From contig CAMVCZ010000026.1 in assembly GCA_947166105.1 (NCBI GenBank), positions 1 through 40,765 of the forward strand: 40,765 nucleotides of DNA, given 5' to 3'. The notes under the pieces were generated by a model that saw only the letters and a list, made by a program, of their open reading frames with translations, did no database searches and had not been told where the DNA came from. Position numbers and translations under genes: made by a program. Shown piece after piece: positions 1 to 7,481 of the stretch. The DNA comes from an uncultured Bacteroidales bacterium (GTDB lineage Bacteria > Bacteroidota > Bacteroidia > Bacteroidales > F082). How positions within the stretch are numbered: position 1 is the stretch's first letter; every line of letters starts with the position of its first letter.

Positions 1-548
1 GTGTAGTCGGCCAGCGGGGCGAGCGCCTTGATTTCGGCTGACTGCGCCTCGATGGTGCCTTGCGCGGCCTGGATTTGCGCCTGCTGGCGGCGGAGCGTCT
101 CGTCCGCCACCTTGAGGGCGCGCGCCATGATCTGCTCGGGCGTTTCGGCGGGCGCGGCCACCACGTAGCCCCCGCTCTTGCGGATGGCGGGAAGGATTTC
201 GCTCGTTATCCACTTGCGGAACGCCTTGGCCTCGGGCTTGCGGCTGTCGAGGATTACATCATAAAGACCATCCTCGTTGACGAAGTTTGCCACTTGGTTG
301 CCGCCCGAAGTCGGAAGGGGGTGCTTTGAAATCACCCCCTTGTCAAGTCGCCTTGTTACTGCTGTGGTTTGCAGGTCTAATGCCTTGCAAACATCGGTAA
401 GGCAGAAAAGCGGGTTTTCAGCCGTGCCAGTTGTGCGGATGATTCCGAATTCCTCGGAGTTGAAGATTTCGACTGCCTCTCCAGCCGAAGGGGTGTTGAT
501 TGAATCCACACCCTTTTGATTTTCATTCTTACTGTTTAGCATTTTCAT
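1..548 (-). CDS. BRO-family phage antirepressor, C-terminal part beyond window
   Basis: The minus strand is open from an ATG at 548 (ATGAAAATG; a second ATG at 542) to the window edge, so about 182 residues are seen and the C-terminus is missing. The N-terminal part matches the BRO-N fold: it begins with an EIFNSEEFGIIRT stretch, then FCLTDVCKALDL, a VNEDGLYDVILDSRKPEAK motif, and FRKWITSEILPAIRKSGGY. A charged, Gln/Ala-rich helix (about residues 140-182) follows, as in the linker before a KilAC-type domain. Such proteins are DNA-binding antirepressors or regulators of temperate phages. It points away from the late operon and has its own promoter at about 716-747 and a long structured leader. 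The reading frame stays open for about 37 codons upstream of the ATG without another ATG, so a non-ATG start is possible but less likely. Confidence 0.85.
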   Translation of the reverse strand, partial: MKMLNSKNENQKGVDSINTPSAGEAVEIFNSEEFGIIRTTGTAENPLFCLTDVCKALDLQTTAVTRRLDKGVISKHPLPTSGGNQVANFVNEDGLYDVILDSRKPEAKAFRKWITSEILPAIRKSGGYVVAAPAETPEQIMARALKVADETLRRQQAQIQAAQGTIEAQSAEIKALAPLADY

Positions 549-560
549 AAGAATTGAGAC

Positions 561-653
561 AAAAAGCAACGCCCCCGTAGGTGTGCTAATCCACTTACGC
601 AGGGCGTTGAAGGGTTGCAGCGGTTTCCCTGACTGCCACCGTAGAGGCGTTGC
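561..653 (-). promoter_or_regulatory. Structured leader with terminator-like hairpin before the antirepressor
   Basis: On the minus-strand transcript CAACGCCC (609-602) can pair with GGGCGTTG (574-567). An inner arm of about 7 of 8 pairs extends it (CGTAAGTG with CACCTACG), and TTTTTG (565-560) follows, so it looks like an intrinsic terminator just before the ATG at 548. A second copy of the 5' strand, GCAACGCC at 653-646, can pair with the same 3' strand (573-566), so two mutually exclusive folds exist. This is an attenuator-like arrangement; function is inferred. Confidence 0.45.
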
Positions 654-715
654 CGTTTATCGGTTCAAAATAAAGTCGTGATTATTTGCCCCGATGGTAA
701 GTGTGATTAGCAATG

Positions 716-747
716 CAAAAATACGGCTTATTTCGGTATGCGCAAGA
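716..747 (-). promoter_or_regulatory. Bacteroidetes-type promoter for the antirepressor
   Basis: On the minus strand a TATTTTTG element (723-716) fits the TAnnTTTG -7 box, with TCTTG (747-743) as the -33 box and 19 bases between TTG and TA. The start point would fall near 708, giving a leader of roughly 160 nt that contains the competing hairpins. The rest of 549-987 holds no convincing gene; the short reading frames on both strands there are AT-rich and without family features. Confidence 0.6.
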
Positions 748-939
748 GAAATTTTCGTGCGCCGTCCTATGCAAATGCCTGATAGATACCTTTTTTTGTG
801 TGGTTTTGGTGTCTGTTGGGTACTTGTTCGGGTCGCAAAGGTCGGGAAAAATCCTTTTTGGTCAAGTGTTTTTCGGGAAAATGTGGCGGTTTGTTGAAAA
901 AAAGCGGATTTTTTCGTGTGGTATCTGATAGGTGTCCAA

Positions 940-965
940 CAAAAATAGCCGCCATAACTGACGGC
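940..965 (-). terminator. Terminator of the PLD-like/membrane protein operon
   Basis: Twenty-odd bases after the stop codon at 988 the minus strand reads GCCGTC, a six-base loop, GGCGGC, then TATTTTTG. The six-pair stem (one G-T wobble) plus T-run is a typical intrinsic terminator. Confidence 0.6.
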
Positions 966-987
966 CATTTCATTGCATTTCCATACT

Positions 988-1812
988 TCAGTTGGCATCG
1001 TAGCTCTTTGCCATTTCCGAAACGGTGAGGATGGCTTTGTATTTCCCATCGACAGCCTTACACTCGTCTATGATTTTGGCCTTCTCCTTGCCGACTTTAT
1101 CCTTGAACTTGCTGATGGAACGCTTGATCTTAAACGCATAGACTGCGAAATTGAGCCATCCGCAAAGTATCAGGGCAACGAACAAGTATCTCCATGCGCC
1201 GCCCACCCATGCCAGCGAGTTGGGAAGGAAAACAGCCAAGGCGACCGAAACCAGGCAAGCCAAGGCGAAGCCGATTAGCGGGTGCTTCATTGACTCGAAC
1301 CTTGTTATTTTTGGGTTGTCGGCATTTTCGCCGAAAAACCAGCCACACACCATATATATGATGCATAGCATGGAGAACATGGACAATGACAGGGAAACGA
1401 AATCGCCGTACAACCATTTAAGGGTTGGCACAAACAACAGCGTCACCGAGACCAAAAACACGAAAAGGCACAATGATGCCAGGCTTCGCAGGTCGCTCAA
1501 CTCATTCATTTCCGCCTTCCGGTCTTCTTCGAATCTCTTTATCTTTTCCTCCATCTTCTCGCGGTCTCTTTTCAGCTCCTCTATCTTGTTCGACGTGTCA
1601 CCCTTCCCTATCTTGGTCGGCACCAAGGCGTTGAGCGTCGTCTTGTCGGGTATTATGGAGAGGCATTCCTTCTTTGCCTCCGATATTGCATCGTCGGCAT
1701 GGAAGAACTTGGTCTTGAGGATGTCGGTGAAGAAGTCGGAATAGTCAAGTATGACGAACCCGATTGTCAGTGTGGCAAGCAGTTGGATGACGGAATAGAA
1801 CTCACTCATCAT
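988..1812 (-). CDS. Multi-pass membrane protein with central coiled coil, partner of the PLD-like protein
   Basis: This 274-residue protein has a hydrophobic segment at about 7-25, a highly charged coiled coil at about 74-108, four further membrane segments at about 111-130, 138-160, 177-196 and 206-226, and a basic, Lys-rich cytoplasmic tail (about 228-274). No enzymatic motif is recognised. Its start overlaps the end of the upstream phospholipase-D-like gene by 11 bases, so the two are translationally coupled and probably work together. A soluble sensor paired with a membrane effector, in an accessory block pointing against the late operon, fits a lysogenic-conversion or superinfection-exclusion module. 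That role is inference from layout only. Confidence 0.7.
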   Translation of the reverse strand: MMSEFYSVIQLLATLTIGFVILDYSDFFTDILKTKFFHADDAISEAKKECLSIIPDKTTLNALVPTKIGKGDTSNKIEELKRDREKMEEKIKRFEEDRKAEMNELSDLRSLASLCLFVFLVSVTLLFVPTLKWLYGDFVSLSLSMFSMLCIIYMVCGWFFGENADNPKITRFESMKHPLIGFALACLVSVALAVFLPNSLAWVGGAWRYLFVALILCGWLNFAVYAFKIKRSISKFKDKVGKEKAKIIDECKAVDGKYKAILTVSEMAKSYDAN

Positions 1813-2383
1813 ATTCGAAAAGTCTTAGGAGGTCGATTTCCACGGAATCTTCCCTGTCAAACAATTGGTCGAAGAAATCCGCAGTTATGGACGCTATTTC
1901 AGGGCTGTCCATACTGCATTCGGCGGTACGGCTCTCGATGTTCGTCTCGATTCGGTACGCTTTCCTGTCGCCCACGGTGAAATGGATTTCCTTCTGCTCG
2001 GCGTCAGATGTCCTGTAGGGTTTTGCTGTCGTCTTCTTTACGACAATGTCCTTGCCCATGCTTTTGTAGTAGGCAAGCCTCTTGTAGAGGTTGGACTTCC
2101 TCGCAAGGTCCTCATTGTAGTTGTTCAGTAGGATTTTGATTGTCCCGCCCCTTTCCACGAAGTCGCTCAATGCCGTGATGTAGGCTGGGTCGTTGCCGAC
2201 GGTGCGCGTAAGGTTGCCGGCAAATATCCTCACGATCTCCTGGGATTGGTCGAAAATCTGCTCGAATACGATTACGGCATGCTGCGGGTCCGAGTTCAAG
2301 AAAATTCTCCCGTCAGATTTTGCGCTCAGCGTACGGACAAATTCCCTGTACTTAGCCAGTTCTTTTGATTCTGCCTCTGTCAT
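1802..2383 (-). CDS. Phospholipase-D-like (degenerate HKD) protein
   Basis: The 193-residue product is chosen from the ATG at 2383 (MTEAESKELAKYREF); the frame runs on to 2500 but that part lies upstream of the promoter. About residues 36-60 read HAVIVFEQIFDQSQEIVRIF and about 73-88 FVERGGTIKILLNNY, the alpha/beta half seen in PLD-superfamily proteins. The segment HFTVGDRKAYR (about 134-144) stands where an HKD motif would be but lacks the canonical HxKxxxxD spacing, and a C-terminal FFDQLFD helix follows. Catalysis is therefore doubtful; nucleic-acid or lipid binding is more likely. It is the first gene of a two-gene operon with the membrane protein at 988-1812. The family call is moderate; the biological role is not known. 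Confidence 0.65.
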   Translation of the reverse strand: MTEAESKELAKYREFVRTLSAKSDGRIFLNSDPQHAVIVFEQIFDQSQEIVRIFAGNLTRTVGNDPAYITALSDFVERGGTIKILLNNYNEDLARKSNLYKRLAYYKSMGKDIVVKKTTAKPYRTSDAEQKEIHFTVGDRKAYRIETNIESRTAECSMDSPEIASITADFFDQLFDREDSVEIDLLRLFEYDE

Positions 2384-2424
2384 ATTATAGGTGTGATTTT
2401 GTGATTTTAGTTGATTAACGGCCG

Positions 2425-2457
2425 CAAAACTATCAAAAAAAATGCCATCTTGCCAAA
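2425..2457 (-). promoter_or_regulatory. Promoter of the PLD-like operon
   Basis: The minus strand has TAGTTTTG (2432-2425), a match to the TAnnTTTG -7 box, with TTTG at 2457-2454 about 21 bases upstream as the -33 box. The leader to the ATG at 2383 would be about 35 nt. Confidence 0.55.
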
Positions 2458-2517
2458 AAATCGAAAACTTTTTTCTTCGCAAATGACTATAGGACACCAA
2501 ATTGCGTTTGTTTTATA

Positions 2518-2547
2518 ACTTGTTAGGTACTTGTTTTATCGACTTTG
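2518..2547 (+). promoter_or_regulatory. Operator-like site A (ACTTGTTAGGTAC)
   Basis: ACTTGTTAGGTAC at 2518-2530 matches the phage's shared 13-bp element at 12 of 13 positions of the repressor-promoter copy. Ten bases later a degenerate -7 box (CGACTTTG, 2540-2547) follows. It may be a weak or secondary late promoter; function is inferred from similarity to the copies at 28018, 31752 and 33436. Confidence 0.4.
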
Positions 2548-2614
2548 ATTTCCGTTGGTTTACAGCTTGTTTTTTCAATAAAACGGAACAAAAAGAACCG
2601 AAAATGAATATTTT

Positions 2615-2658
2615 TTAGATACTTATTAGGTATCTTATCAAAAACTTACGTATTTTTG
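2615..2658 (+). promoter_or_regulatory. Late-operon promoter with operator B
   Basis: TATTTTTG at 2651-2658 is a good -7 box, 34 bases before the scaffold ATG. Upstream lies TTAGATACTTATTAGGTATC (2615-2634), which contains the shared element (ACTTATTAGGTATC) and a GATAC/GTATC inverted repeat. Here the element lies 30 bases before the -7 box rather than 19-21 as elsewhere, so it may act as an activator or upstream repressor site. Confidence 0.55.
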
Positions 2659-2691
2659 CCGCTGAATTGTTTCAAATTAAACCATTGAATT

Positions 2692-3297
2692 ATGAATGAG
2701 AGACTTCGTAAGACCTTATCCGAGCTATGCAAGGATATGGGATTAACTGACAAGGCATTGGACGAACTCGCCGAAATCGGGTCGCAAGGCCTTACCGCTA
2801 CCTCAACGGATGAGGACATCAAGAAAGCTGCGGATTCACTTGTCCCCTACGCTAAGCTGATGCAGGGCGAAATCACAAGGAAGACCAGCAAGCGCAATCA
2901 GACCCCAAAGCCAAAGAAAAAGGACGATGGGGATGAGGGTGATGACGATGACGATGACAAAGGCATCGCCGCCATTGTCGCCAAGCAATTAGCCCCGTTC
3001 AAGGAGCAGATGGACAAACTGCAGGCCGAGAACGATGCGCTGAAAGCCGAAAAGGCCAAGGGTGAGCGTGACGCACTCATCGCCGCCGAAGCCAAGAAAC
3101 TTGGAATCCCCGACTACCTTATCAAGCGCATTGCCATCGCTGACGATGCCGATGTGGCGAAGGAGCTGGCGGCTTTCAAGCAGGAATTGGTAAACAACAA
3201 TCTGATGCCCAAGGGTGCGGTATCAGAGACGGGAAAGACTGAAGACCAAATGAAGGCCGATGCAAAGGCTTGGGCTGAATCGCTCCCGAACAAGTAA
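2692..3297 (+). CDS. Capsid scaffolding protein (GP20-like)
   Basis: The 201-residue protein is almost wholly charged and helical. It has a Lys/Gln N-terminal half, an acidic run of Asp/Gly at about 82-90, a coiled coil at about 95-130 (LAPFKEQMDKLQAENDALKA) and a C-terminal domain that ends KAWAESLPNK. This composition and its place directly before head fibre and capsid genes match phage scaffold proteins (GP20-like minor structural proteins), which direct procapsid assembly and are then removed. It opens the late operon; no portal or protease precedes it in this window because an oppositely oriented accessory block lies upstream. Confidence 0.75.
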   Translation: MNERLRKTLSELCKDMGLTDKALDELAEIGSQGLTATSTDEDIKKAADSLVPYAKLMQGEITRKTSKRNQTPKPKKKDDGDEGDDDDDDKGIAAIVAKQLAPFKEQMDKLQAENDALKAEKAKGERDALIAAEAKKLGIPDYLIKRIAIADDADVAKELAAFKQELVNNNLMPKGAVSETGKTEDQMKADAKAWAESLPNK

Positions 3298-3335
3298 GGC
3301 ACCCGTAATTATTCACCCTTTAATTCGCAGTAACT

Positions 3336-4073
3336 ATGCCTATTGAGTTTAAGAGAACCACTTACAAAGGCCACACTCCCGAAATTTGGAGAGGCGAATG
3401 TAAGATTCTGCCTGGCGGCTTCAAGCCGAAAAACACCATCGCAACGGGTACGGTGCTGAACCGTGGCCTGCTGTGTCAGGTGTTCTTCGAGACGATGGAG
3501 GCCGCTGTGGTCAAGGTGGCCAAGGTGCTGACCGGCGGCACCACCTCCAAAGCCCGCGTTGCCAAGGGTCATCTTTTCGCCGTTGGCGATGTGGTGTTCA
3601 AGGTCGGTAAGAACGACAAGTCCGTGACCATTTCGAAAATCGACACCAGCAATGCCGATTACGATGTGCTGGAACTTTCAGCCGCCATCACCGGCCTGAC
3701 CACCAACGATGTGCTGTGTGAGGCCTTGCCTTACGGCTACATCGATGCCGAATCGGGTGACGAAGGCGCATTGAAGATTGTCGCCTCCAACCCGAGCGAT
3801 GGCCAAATTGCCCTCGCTTCCGTGACCCCGTACCTTGGCGAAAAGACGCTTGCAGCTAACGACTACGTGAAGTTGCAGAACGCCGCTCCCCTCTACACGC
3901 CCAACATGATTGTCGGAGCCGTGAAAACCTTTGACGGCAAGGGTCTGCCGACCATTGATGCCGCCTACGAAGCCGTTGTCCTTTATCCGAGCCTGAACTT
4001 CCCCTTGCTGGATGATTGGCTGAACGGCTGCTGCCTCAAGTCTAACCCGAACATCTTGTTCATCAAACAGTAA
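3336..4073 (+). CDS. Head fibre / capsid decoration protein
   Basis: A 245-residue, beta-rich protein that begins MPIEFKRTTYKG and lies between scaffold and major capsid genes. In Bacteroidales phages this position is commonly held by a head fibre or decoration protein, and the repeated short strands with GxVxK and DVVFKVGK patterns (about 85-105) fit a small beta domain on the capsid surface. No enzymatic motif is visible. The annotation rests mainly on gene order and length; an alternative is a capsid-stabilising protein of other type. Confidence 0.6.
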   Translation: MPIEFKRTTYKGHTPEIWRGECKILPGGFKPKNTIATGTVLNRGLLCQVFFETMEAAVVKVAKVLTGGTTSKARVAKGHLFAVGDVVFKVGKNDKSVTISKIDTSNADYDVLELSAAITGLTTNDVLCEALPYGYIDAESGDEGALKIVASNPSDGQIALASVTPYLGEKTLAANDYVKLQNAAPLYTPNMIVGAVKTFDGKGLPTIDAAYEAVVLYPSLNFPLLDDWLNGCCLKSNPNILFIKQ

Positions 4074-4079
4074 TGAGCC

Positions 4080-5183
4080 ATGAATGAAAAACTCACTTCA
4101 CTTTTCGGCGAACTGACCCGCAATGTGCAGGTTCGCTTTGACACGGCCACCGAGCTGAACAAGCGTTTGTTCGACAATGTCATCTTCGAGCGTTTCCTTG
4201 ATTGGGATGTGCCGAGCATCGGCCTGAACTTCGAGGAATTGATTGGTCAGTACAACATCACCATCGCCGCCCCGACCATCGGCACCGATGCAAAGGAGGC
4301 CATTTTGGGGACTGAAGGCTTGGAAACCCTCAAGGAGACCTTGCTGAACCATGCCCTGACCAAGCCGATGACCATTCAGGACTATCGTAAGGTGCTGGCC
4401 ATTTTGGATTCCAAGTCGCTGCCTGACAAGGCGAAGTCGGAGCAACTCATCAAACTGATGTGGGGCGATGTCTCGACCGTGACCGGCGGCGTGCTTGGCA
4501 AGCTGGATATGATTTTCCTTGGTGCCATGTCGAACGAGGGCAAGTTCACCCTCGATGAGACCACCAACCCTGAAGGCGGTGCCCGTGGACTGATTGACTA
4601 CAACCAGCCCGCCGACAACATCGCCACCGCCACCGTGCCGTGGACTGATGCCAACCTCGAGACCATCGATTGCTTCGATGACATTCAGGGCATCATCGAT
4701 GCGGCTCAGGATAAGGTCGTTTTCAAGACCATCCTTTGCGCCCCCGCCATTATCTCTTACATCTGCCGTTCCAAGAAAATCAAGCAGATGGTTTGGGGTA
4801 CTGACAAGTCCGCAAGGATGGTGCAGATGGCCGACCTGAACGCCTACATGACCGCCAACGGCTTCCCCGTGTTTGAGCCTATCCGCCGTCAGGTTCGCAT
4901 TCAGAACGGCACCCAGCGCACTCCTTACAGCCCGTGGAATGTCAAGAATATGGTCTTCATCCCTGACGGTAAGTTGGGCATCGTGAAGAACGCTTGGGCT
5001 AACAACGAGCTGAAGCCCGAACCTGGGGTCGCCTATTCCAACTACGGCCGCATCCGCGTGTCGCAGTGGGGTGTCGGCGAGACCCAAGGCAGCAATGGCG
5101 TGGAGTTCACCAAGGCCGAGGTCTTGGCGTTGCCCGTCATCACCGAAATGAACGGTATCTACACCCTCAAAACCCGCACCTAA
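4080..5183 (+). CDS. Major capsid protein
   Basis: This 367-residue protein starts six bases after the head fibre gene and ends four bases before the first connector gene. Size, position after the scaffold and the mixed alpha/beta composition fit an HK97-fold major capsid protein. The N-terminal helix (about 1-30), a long helical middle with CAPAIISYICRSKKIK (about 220-235) and a C-terminal strand region ending ALPVITEMNGIYTLKTRT are compatible with the fold. No separate protease is visible in the window, so any processing enzyme would be encoded outside it. Confidence 0.85.
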   Translation: MNEKLTSLFGELTRNVQVRFDTATELNKRLFDNVIFERFLDWDVPSIGLNFEELIGQYNITIAAPTIGTDAKEAILGTEGLETLKETLLNHALTKPMTIQDYRKVLAILDSKSLPDKAKSEQLIKLMWGDVSTVTGGVLGKLDMIFLGAMSNEGKFTLDETTNPEGGARGLIDYNQPADNIATATVPWTDANLETIDCFDDIQGIIDAAQDKVVFKTILCAPAIISYICRSKKIKQMVWGTDKSARMVQMADLNAYMTANGFPVFEPIRRQVRIQNGTQRTPYSPWNVKNMVFIPDGKLGIVKNAWANNELKPEPGVAYSNYGRIRVSQWGVGETQGSNGVEFTKAEVLALPVITEMNGIYTLKTRT

Positions 5184-5186
5184 CCC

Positions 5187-5519
5187 ATGAACAACGCATT
5201 AGCATTGAGGAATTTGTGTAACGCTATGGCGAACACATTCTACCCTGACCAAGGCACCATCGATCTTGCCCTTTTCAACGAGGGCATCGACCCAGCCGCC
5301 AATGCCACCCCAAAAGACCCCGAAATCTGCAAGGTGGCCGTGTCGCTGGTGATGGGCTATGTGGAAGGTAGCCGCAACGAGAACGGCGTTTCCACATCGG
5401 TAAGGGATGAGGCCGTGAAGGAAAGCATCCGCTATTGGTGCAACATCTACGGCCTCGATGCTGATGAGGTGTTGGGTGATTATTTGCGAGTTGTCGAGGA
5501 TTGTTCTCAAAGATGGTAA
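5187..5519 (+). CDS. Head-tail connector (adaptor-like) protein
   Basis: A 110-residue, mostly helical acidic protein directly after the capsid gene. Its position in the order capsid, adaptor, closure, gp10-like, tail completion, major tail matches the first head-tail connector of siphoviruses, which binds the portal. Sequence alone shows only helices and no catalytic motif. Its last bases overlap the next gene (AGATGGTAA), which shows tight translational coupling. Assignment is by synteny. Confidence 0.6.
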   Translation: MNNALALRNLCNAMANTFYPDQGTIDLALFNEGIDPAANATPKDPEICKVAVSLVMGYVEGSRNENGVSTSVRDEAVKESIRYWCNIYGLDADEVLGDYLRVVEDCSQRW

Positions 5520-5842
5520 GCGGCATGAGGTACAACGGAACACTGAAATATCAGACCCTGACCGAAAACGAGCAGGTGAACGAGTACGGGGAACCCGTGG
5601 CGGCGCAAGTGTCATGGAGTGACCCCGTGCCTTGTTCAATCAAGACCAACAGCGACACCCGAAAAGGAAAGTATGAGGACGGCGAGTTTCGCATGGCCTC
5701 GTTCACCGTCCTGATTGAGTGCGTTGCTGGCTTCGCCGCCGACCGCGTGAAGCTGGAGCGGCTGGGCGAGGATTTGGGCGAGTATCGGGTGCTTTCCGTT
5801 GAGCCTCTTGTCACTGTCGGACGTATTCAGATCATCGTGTGA
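5513..5842 (+). CDS. Head closure (stopper-like) protein
   Basis: A 109-residue protein when started at the ATG at 5513, which overlaps the stop of the previous gene; an ATG at 5525 (MRYNGTLKYQTL) is an equally good start, and the frame extends to 5501. It is beta-rich, with repeated strands such as RMASFTVLIECV and YRVLSVEPLVTVGRIQIIV, as expected for the SPP1 gp16-type closure proteins that seal the connector. Function is assigned by position between adaptor and gp10-like genes. Confidence 0.6.
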   Translation: MVSGMRYNGTLKYQTLTENEQVNEYGEPVAAQVSWSDPVPCSIKTNSDTRKGKYEDGEFRMASFTVLIECVAGFAADRVKLERLGEDLGEYRVLSVEPLVTVGRIQIIV

Positions 5843-5845
5843 GCT

Positions 5846-6340
5846 ATGGCAAAGGTGACGACTACACACGGCAAGTACAAGGGCGTGGTGGTGAACACCA
5901 CCGACTACAAGGCCGTCAACCGCGCCCTGCTGAACCGCAAGGAGGAACTTGAGAGGCTACTCATCAAGCGGTTCACGATGACAGGCGAAGAATGCGTGAG
6001 GATTGCCCGTGAAAGCGGAAGCTACAACGACATTACGGGCAACCTGCGCTCGTCCATCGGATATGTCGTCCTTCAGGACGGGAAACCCGTGGTGAATGGA
6101 GCATCGAAGCAGTACAGCGGGACGAAGGGCAACGGCGAAGCGGGACCAGCCGCCGCCGAAGCCCTTTTGAACCAGCTTCAGGCAAAGTTCCCTCGGGGTA
6201 TCGTCCTGATAGTGTGTGCCGGCATGAACTATGCCGCCTACGTTGAGAATGTGCGCCACAAGGACGTGCTTACCACCGCAGAGCTGTTGATGGAGAGCCT
6301 CATAAGGAAACATCTGACTAACAACGGTATCGTGAAATGA
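5846..6340 (+). CDS. HK97 gp10-like tail component
   Basis: The 164-residue protein has an N-terminal helix region, then ESGSYNDITGNLRSSIGYVV (about 51-70), a loop rich in Gly/Ala, and the strand IVLIVCAGMNYAAYVEN (about 118-134) followed by a C-terminal helix. The TGNLRSSIGY and YAAYVE patterns are characteristic of the HK97 gp10 / minor tail family, which binds between connector and tail tube. It is placed correctly before the tail completion gene, which it overlaps by four bases (ATGA). Confidence 0.75.
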   Translation: MAKVTTTHGKYKGVVVNTTDYKAVNRALLNRKEELERLLIKRFTMTGEECVRIARESGSYNDITGNLRSSIGYVVLQDGKPVVNGASKQYSGTKGNGEAGPAAAEALLNQLQAKFPRGIVLIVCAGMNYAAYVENVRHKDVLTTAELLMESLIRKHLTNNGIVK

Positions 6341-6756
6341 ACAGCGGAATAAAGACGGAAAAGCAGGTCGAGCGTGATTTCTTCACCTTCATCAGTGAGA
6401 GTGCTCTCGGTCGTGGAATCAGGGGGACGGTGTATCGCCCCAATATGAGACCCGCCGATGCCGACACGGAGGATTTGGTGGTGAAGTTCCTCGCTGGGCT
6501 TGACGAACAAATCCAAAGCGGAGTGGTCATCATCAACATCTATGTGCCTGACATCCCATTCGGTAATGACGGGCGCAAGGTTGAGGACTTGACCCGCGTG
6601 GATGAGTTGGAGAAAATGATACGTCAGTTCGTTGACGACAACGACAACACCGAGTATTGGATGCAGACTGACGGCACCCCGCGTTCAACCGAGGTTGAGA
6701 ACATAGAGCAACATTTGATTTACGCAAGAATTAAGTTTAACCGATTAGCACAATAA
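6337..6756 (+). CDS. Tail completion / tail terminator protein
   Basis: A 139-residue protein between the gp10-like and major tail genes, where tail terminators lie. The fold pattern is an N-terminal helix (KQVERDFFTFISES), a YRPNMRP segment, a strand IQSGVVIINIYVPDI (about 57-71) and a long C-terminal helix and strand (TEVENIEQHLIYARIKFNRL). The protein would cap the tail tube and contact the head connector. Start ATG overlaps the preceding stop. Confidence 0.6.
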   Translation: MNSGIKTEKQVERDFFTFISESALGRGIRGTVYRPNMRPADADTEDLVVKFLAGLDEQIQSGVVIINIYVPDIPFGNDGRKVEDLTRVDELEKMIRQFVDDNDNTEYWMQTDGTPRSTEVENIEQHLIYARIKFNRLAQ

Positions 6757-6760
6757 CACT

Positions 6761-7294
6761 ATGAGTAAAATTATCATGTCTTGGTCGAAGTGCAAGATTG
6801 AGGTCGGTGAGACCGGAGCCAACGATGCGATGGCCGCATCGCTGATCGATGTCGGCATCATCAAGGACAAATCGACCACCCTTGCCGCAGAAGACGGCGA
6901 GTCGCTTACCGCAGTCGCCACGGGCGGCGTAGTGGTAGCCGAGGAAGAAGGCGAGCCGGTCATCACCCTGACCACCCGCATCATCGAACCGAGCTTTGAG
7001 CTTGAGACCCTTTTGACGGGTGCCGTGGCTGGTACGGGTGACAACGCTGGCGAGCTGACCGTGAAGTCAAACGTGGTGTCGAAGGATTTCAGCGTGAAGC
7101 TGACCCCGAAGAATGTCGGTGCCGTTGGCATCAAAGCCCGCCGTACCCATGTGTCGTTCCGTCCTGGCTCTTCGGAAGAGGAAGGCCAGTTCGTGGACTT
7201 GACCTTCAAAATCCTCGCTTGCGAGGATGGCGAACTCTACAAGAAGTTCAAGGTGAAGCAGACCGACTGGGCAACAGCCCAAGCTGGCGGCTAA
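6761..7294 (+). CDS. Major tail tube protein
   Basis: The 177-residue product begins MSKIIMSWSKCKIEVGETG and is built of beta strands with a Ser/Thr/Val-rich composition (LTTRIIEPSFELETLLTG; ELTVKSNVVSKDFSVKL). Size, composition and position before the tail chaperones and tape measure mark it as the tail tube subunit. It is followed by an unusual 187-base gap that holds a tRNA gene. Confidence 0.75.
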   Translation: MSKIIMSWSKCKIEVGETGANDAMAASLIDVGIIKDKSTTLAAEDGESLTAVATGGVVVAEEEGEPVITLTTRIIEPSFELETLLTGAVAGTGDNAGELTVKSNVVSKDFSVKLTPKNVGAVGIKARRTHVSFRPGSSEEEGQFVDLTFKILACEDGELYKKFKVKQTDWATAQAGG

Positions 7295-7362
7295 CCTATT
7301 GAGCATACGCGTACTTTTTTTTGTTGGACATTTGATTTGGCGAGTGGAATTAGACACCCTTT

Positions 7363-7387
7363 TGCTGGTAGGTAGGATAAACCAGCA
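7363..7387 (+). terminator. Hairpin before the tRNA gene
   Basis: TGCTGGT (7363-7369) and ACCAGCA (7381-7387) form a perfect seven-pair stem with an 11-base loop, five bases before the tRNA. There is no T-run after it, so it may be a processing or stability structure rather than a true terminator. Confidence 0.3.
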
Positions 7388-7391
7388 CAAC

Positions 7392-7464
7392 GGCGGGATG
7401 GAGCAGTAGGTAGCTCGTTGGATTCATAATCCAAAGGCCGTGGGTTCGATTCCCTCTCCCGCTA
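7392..7464 (+). tRNA. tRNA-Met (anticodon CAT), initiator-like
   Basis: The 73-base cloverleaf is complete. The acceptor stem pairs positions 2-7 (GCGGGA) with TCCCGC, leaving a weak G1-U72 pair. The D arm is GAGC/GCTC, the anticodon stem TTGGA/TCCAA with loop TTCATAA, the T arm GTGGG TTCGATT CCCTC with one T-T mismatch, and the discriminator is A73. No CCA end is encoded. The A11-U24 pair and weak 1-72 pair are initiator features, whereas the anticodon stem has only two of the three G-C pairs usual in initiators (31-39 is A-U). It lies between major tail protein and chaperone genes, in the same direction. Confidence 0.9.
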
Positions 7465-7481
7465 CACAAAATCCTTTCGAT

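Noticed and set aside
657..1049. 130-codon minus-strand frame between membrane protein and antirepressor
   Set aside because: It overlaps the terminator and the antirepressor promoter, and shows basic, low-complexity sequence without a family pattern.
4098..5087. 329-codon minus-strand frame in the capsid gene
   Set aside because: Fully covered by the major capsid gene, with His/Gly/Val-rich antisense composition.
7392..7464. tRNA gene as phage attachment site
   Set aside because: It is complete and lies in the middle of the tail operon, 22 kb from the integrase, so it is cargo of the phage rather than an attB scar.
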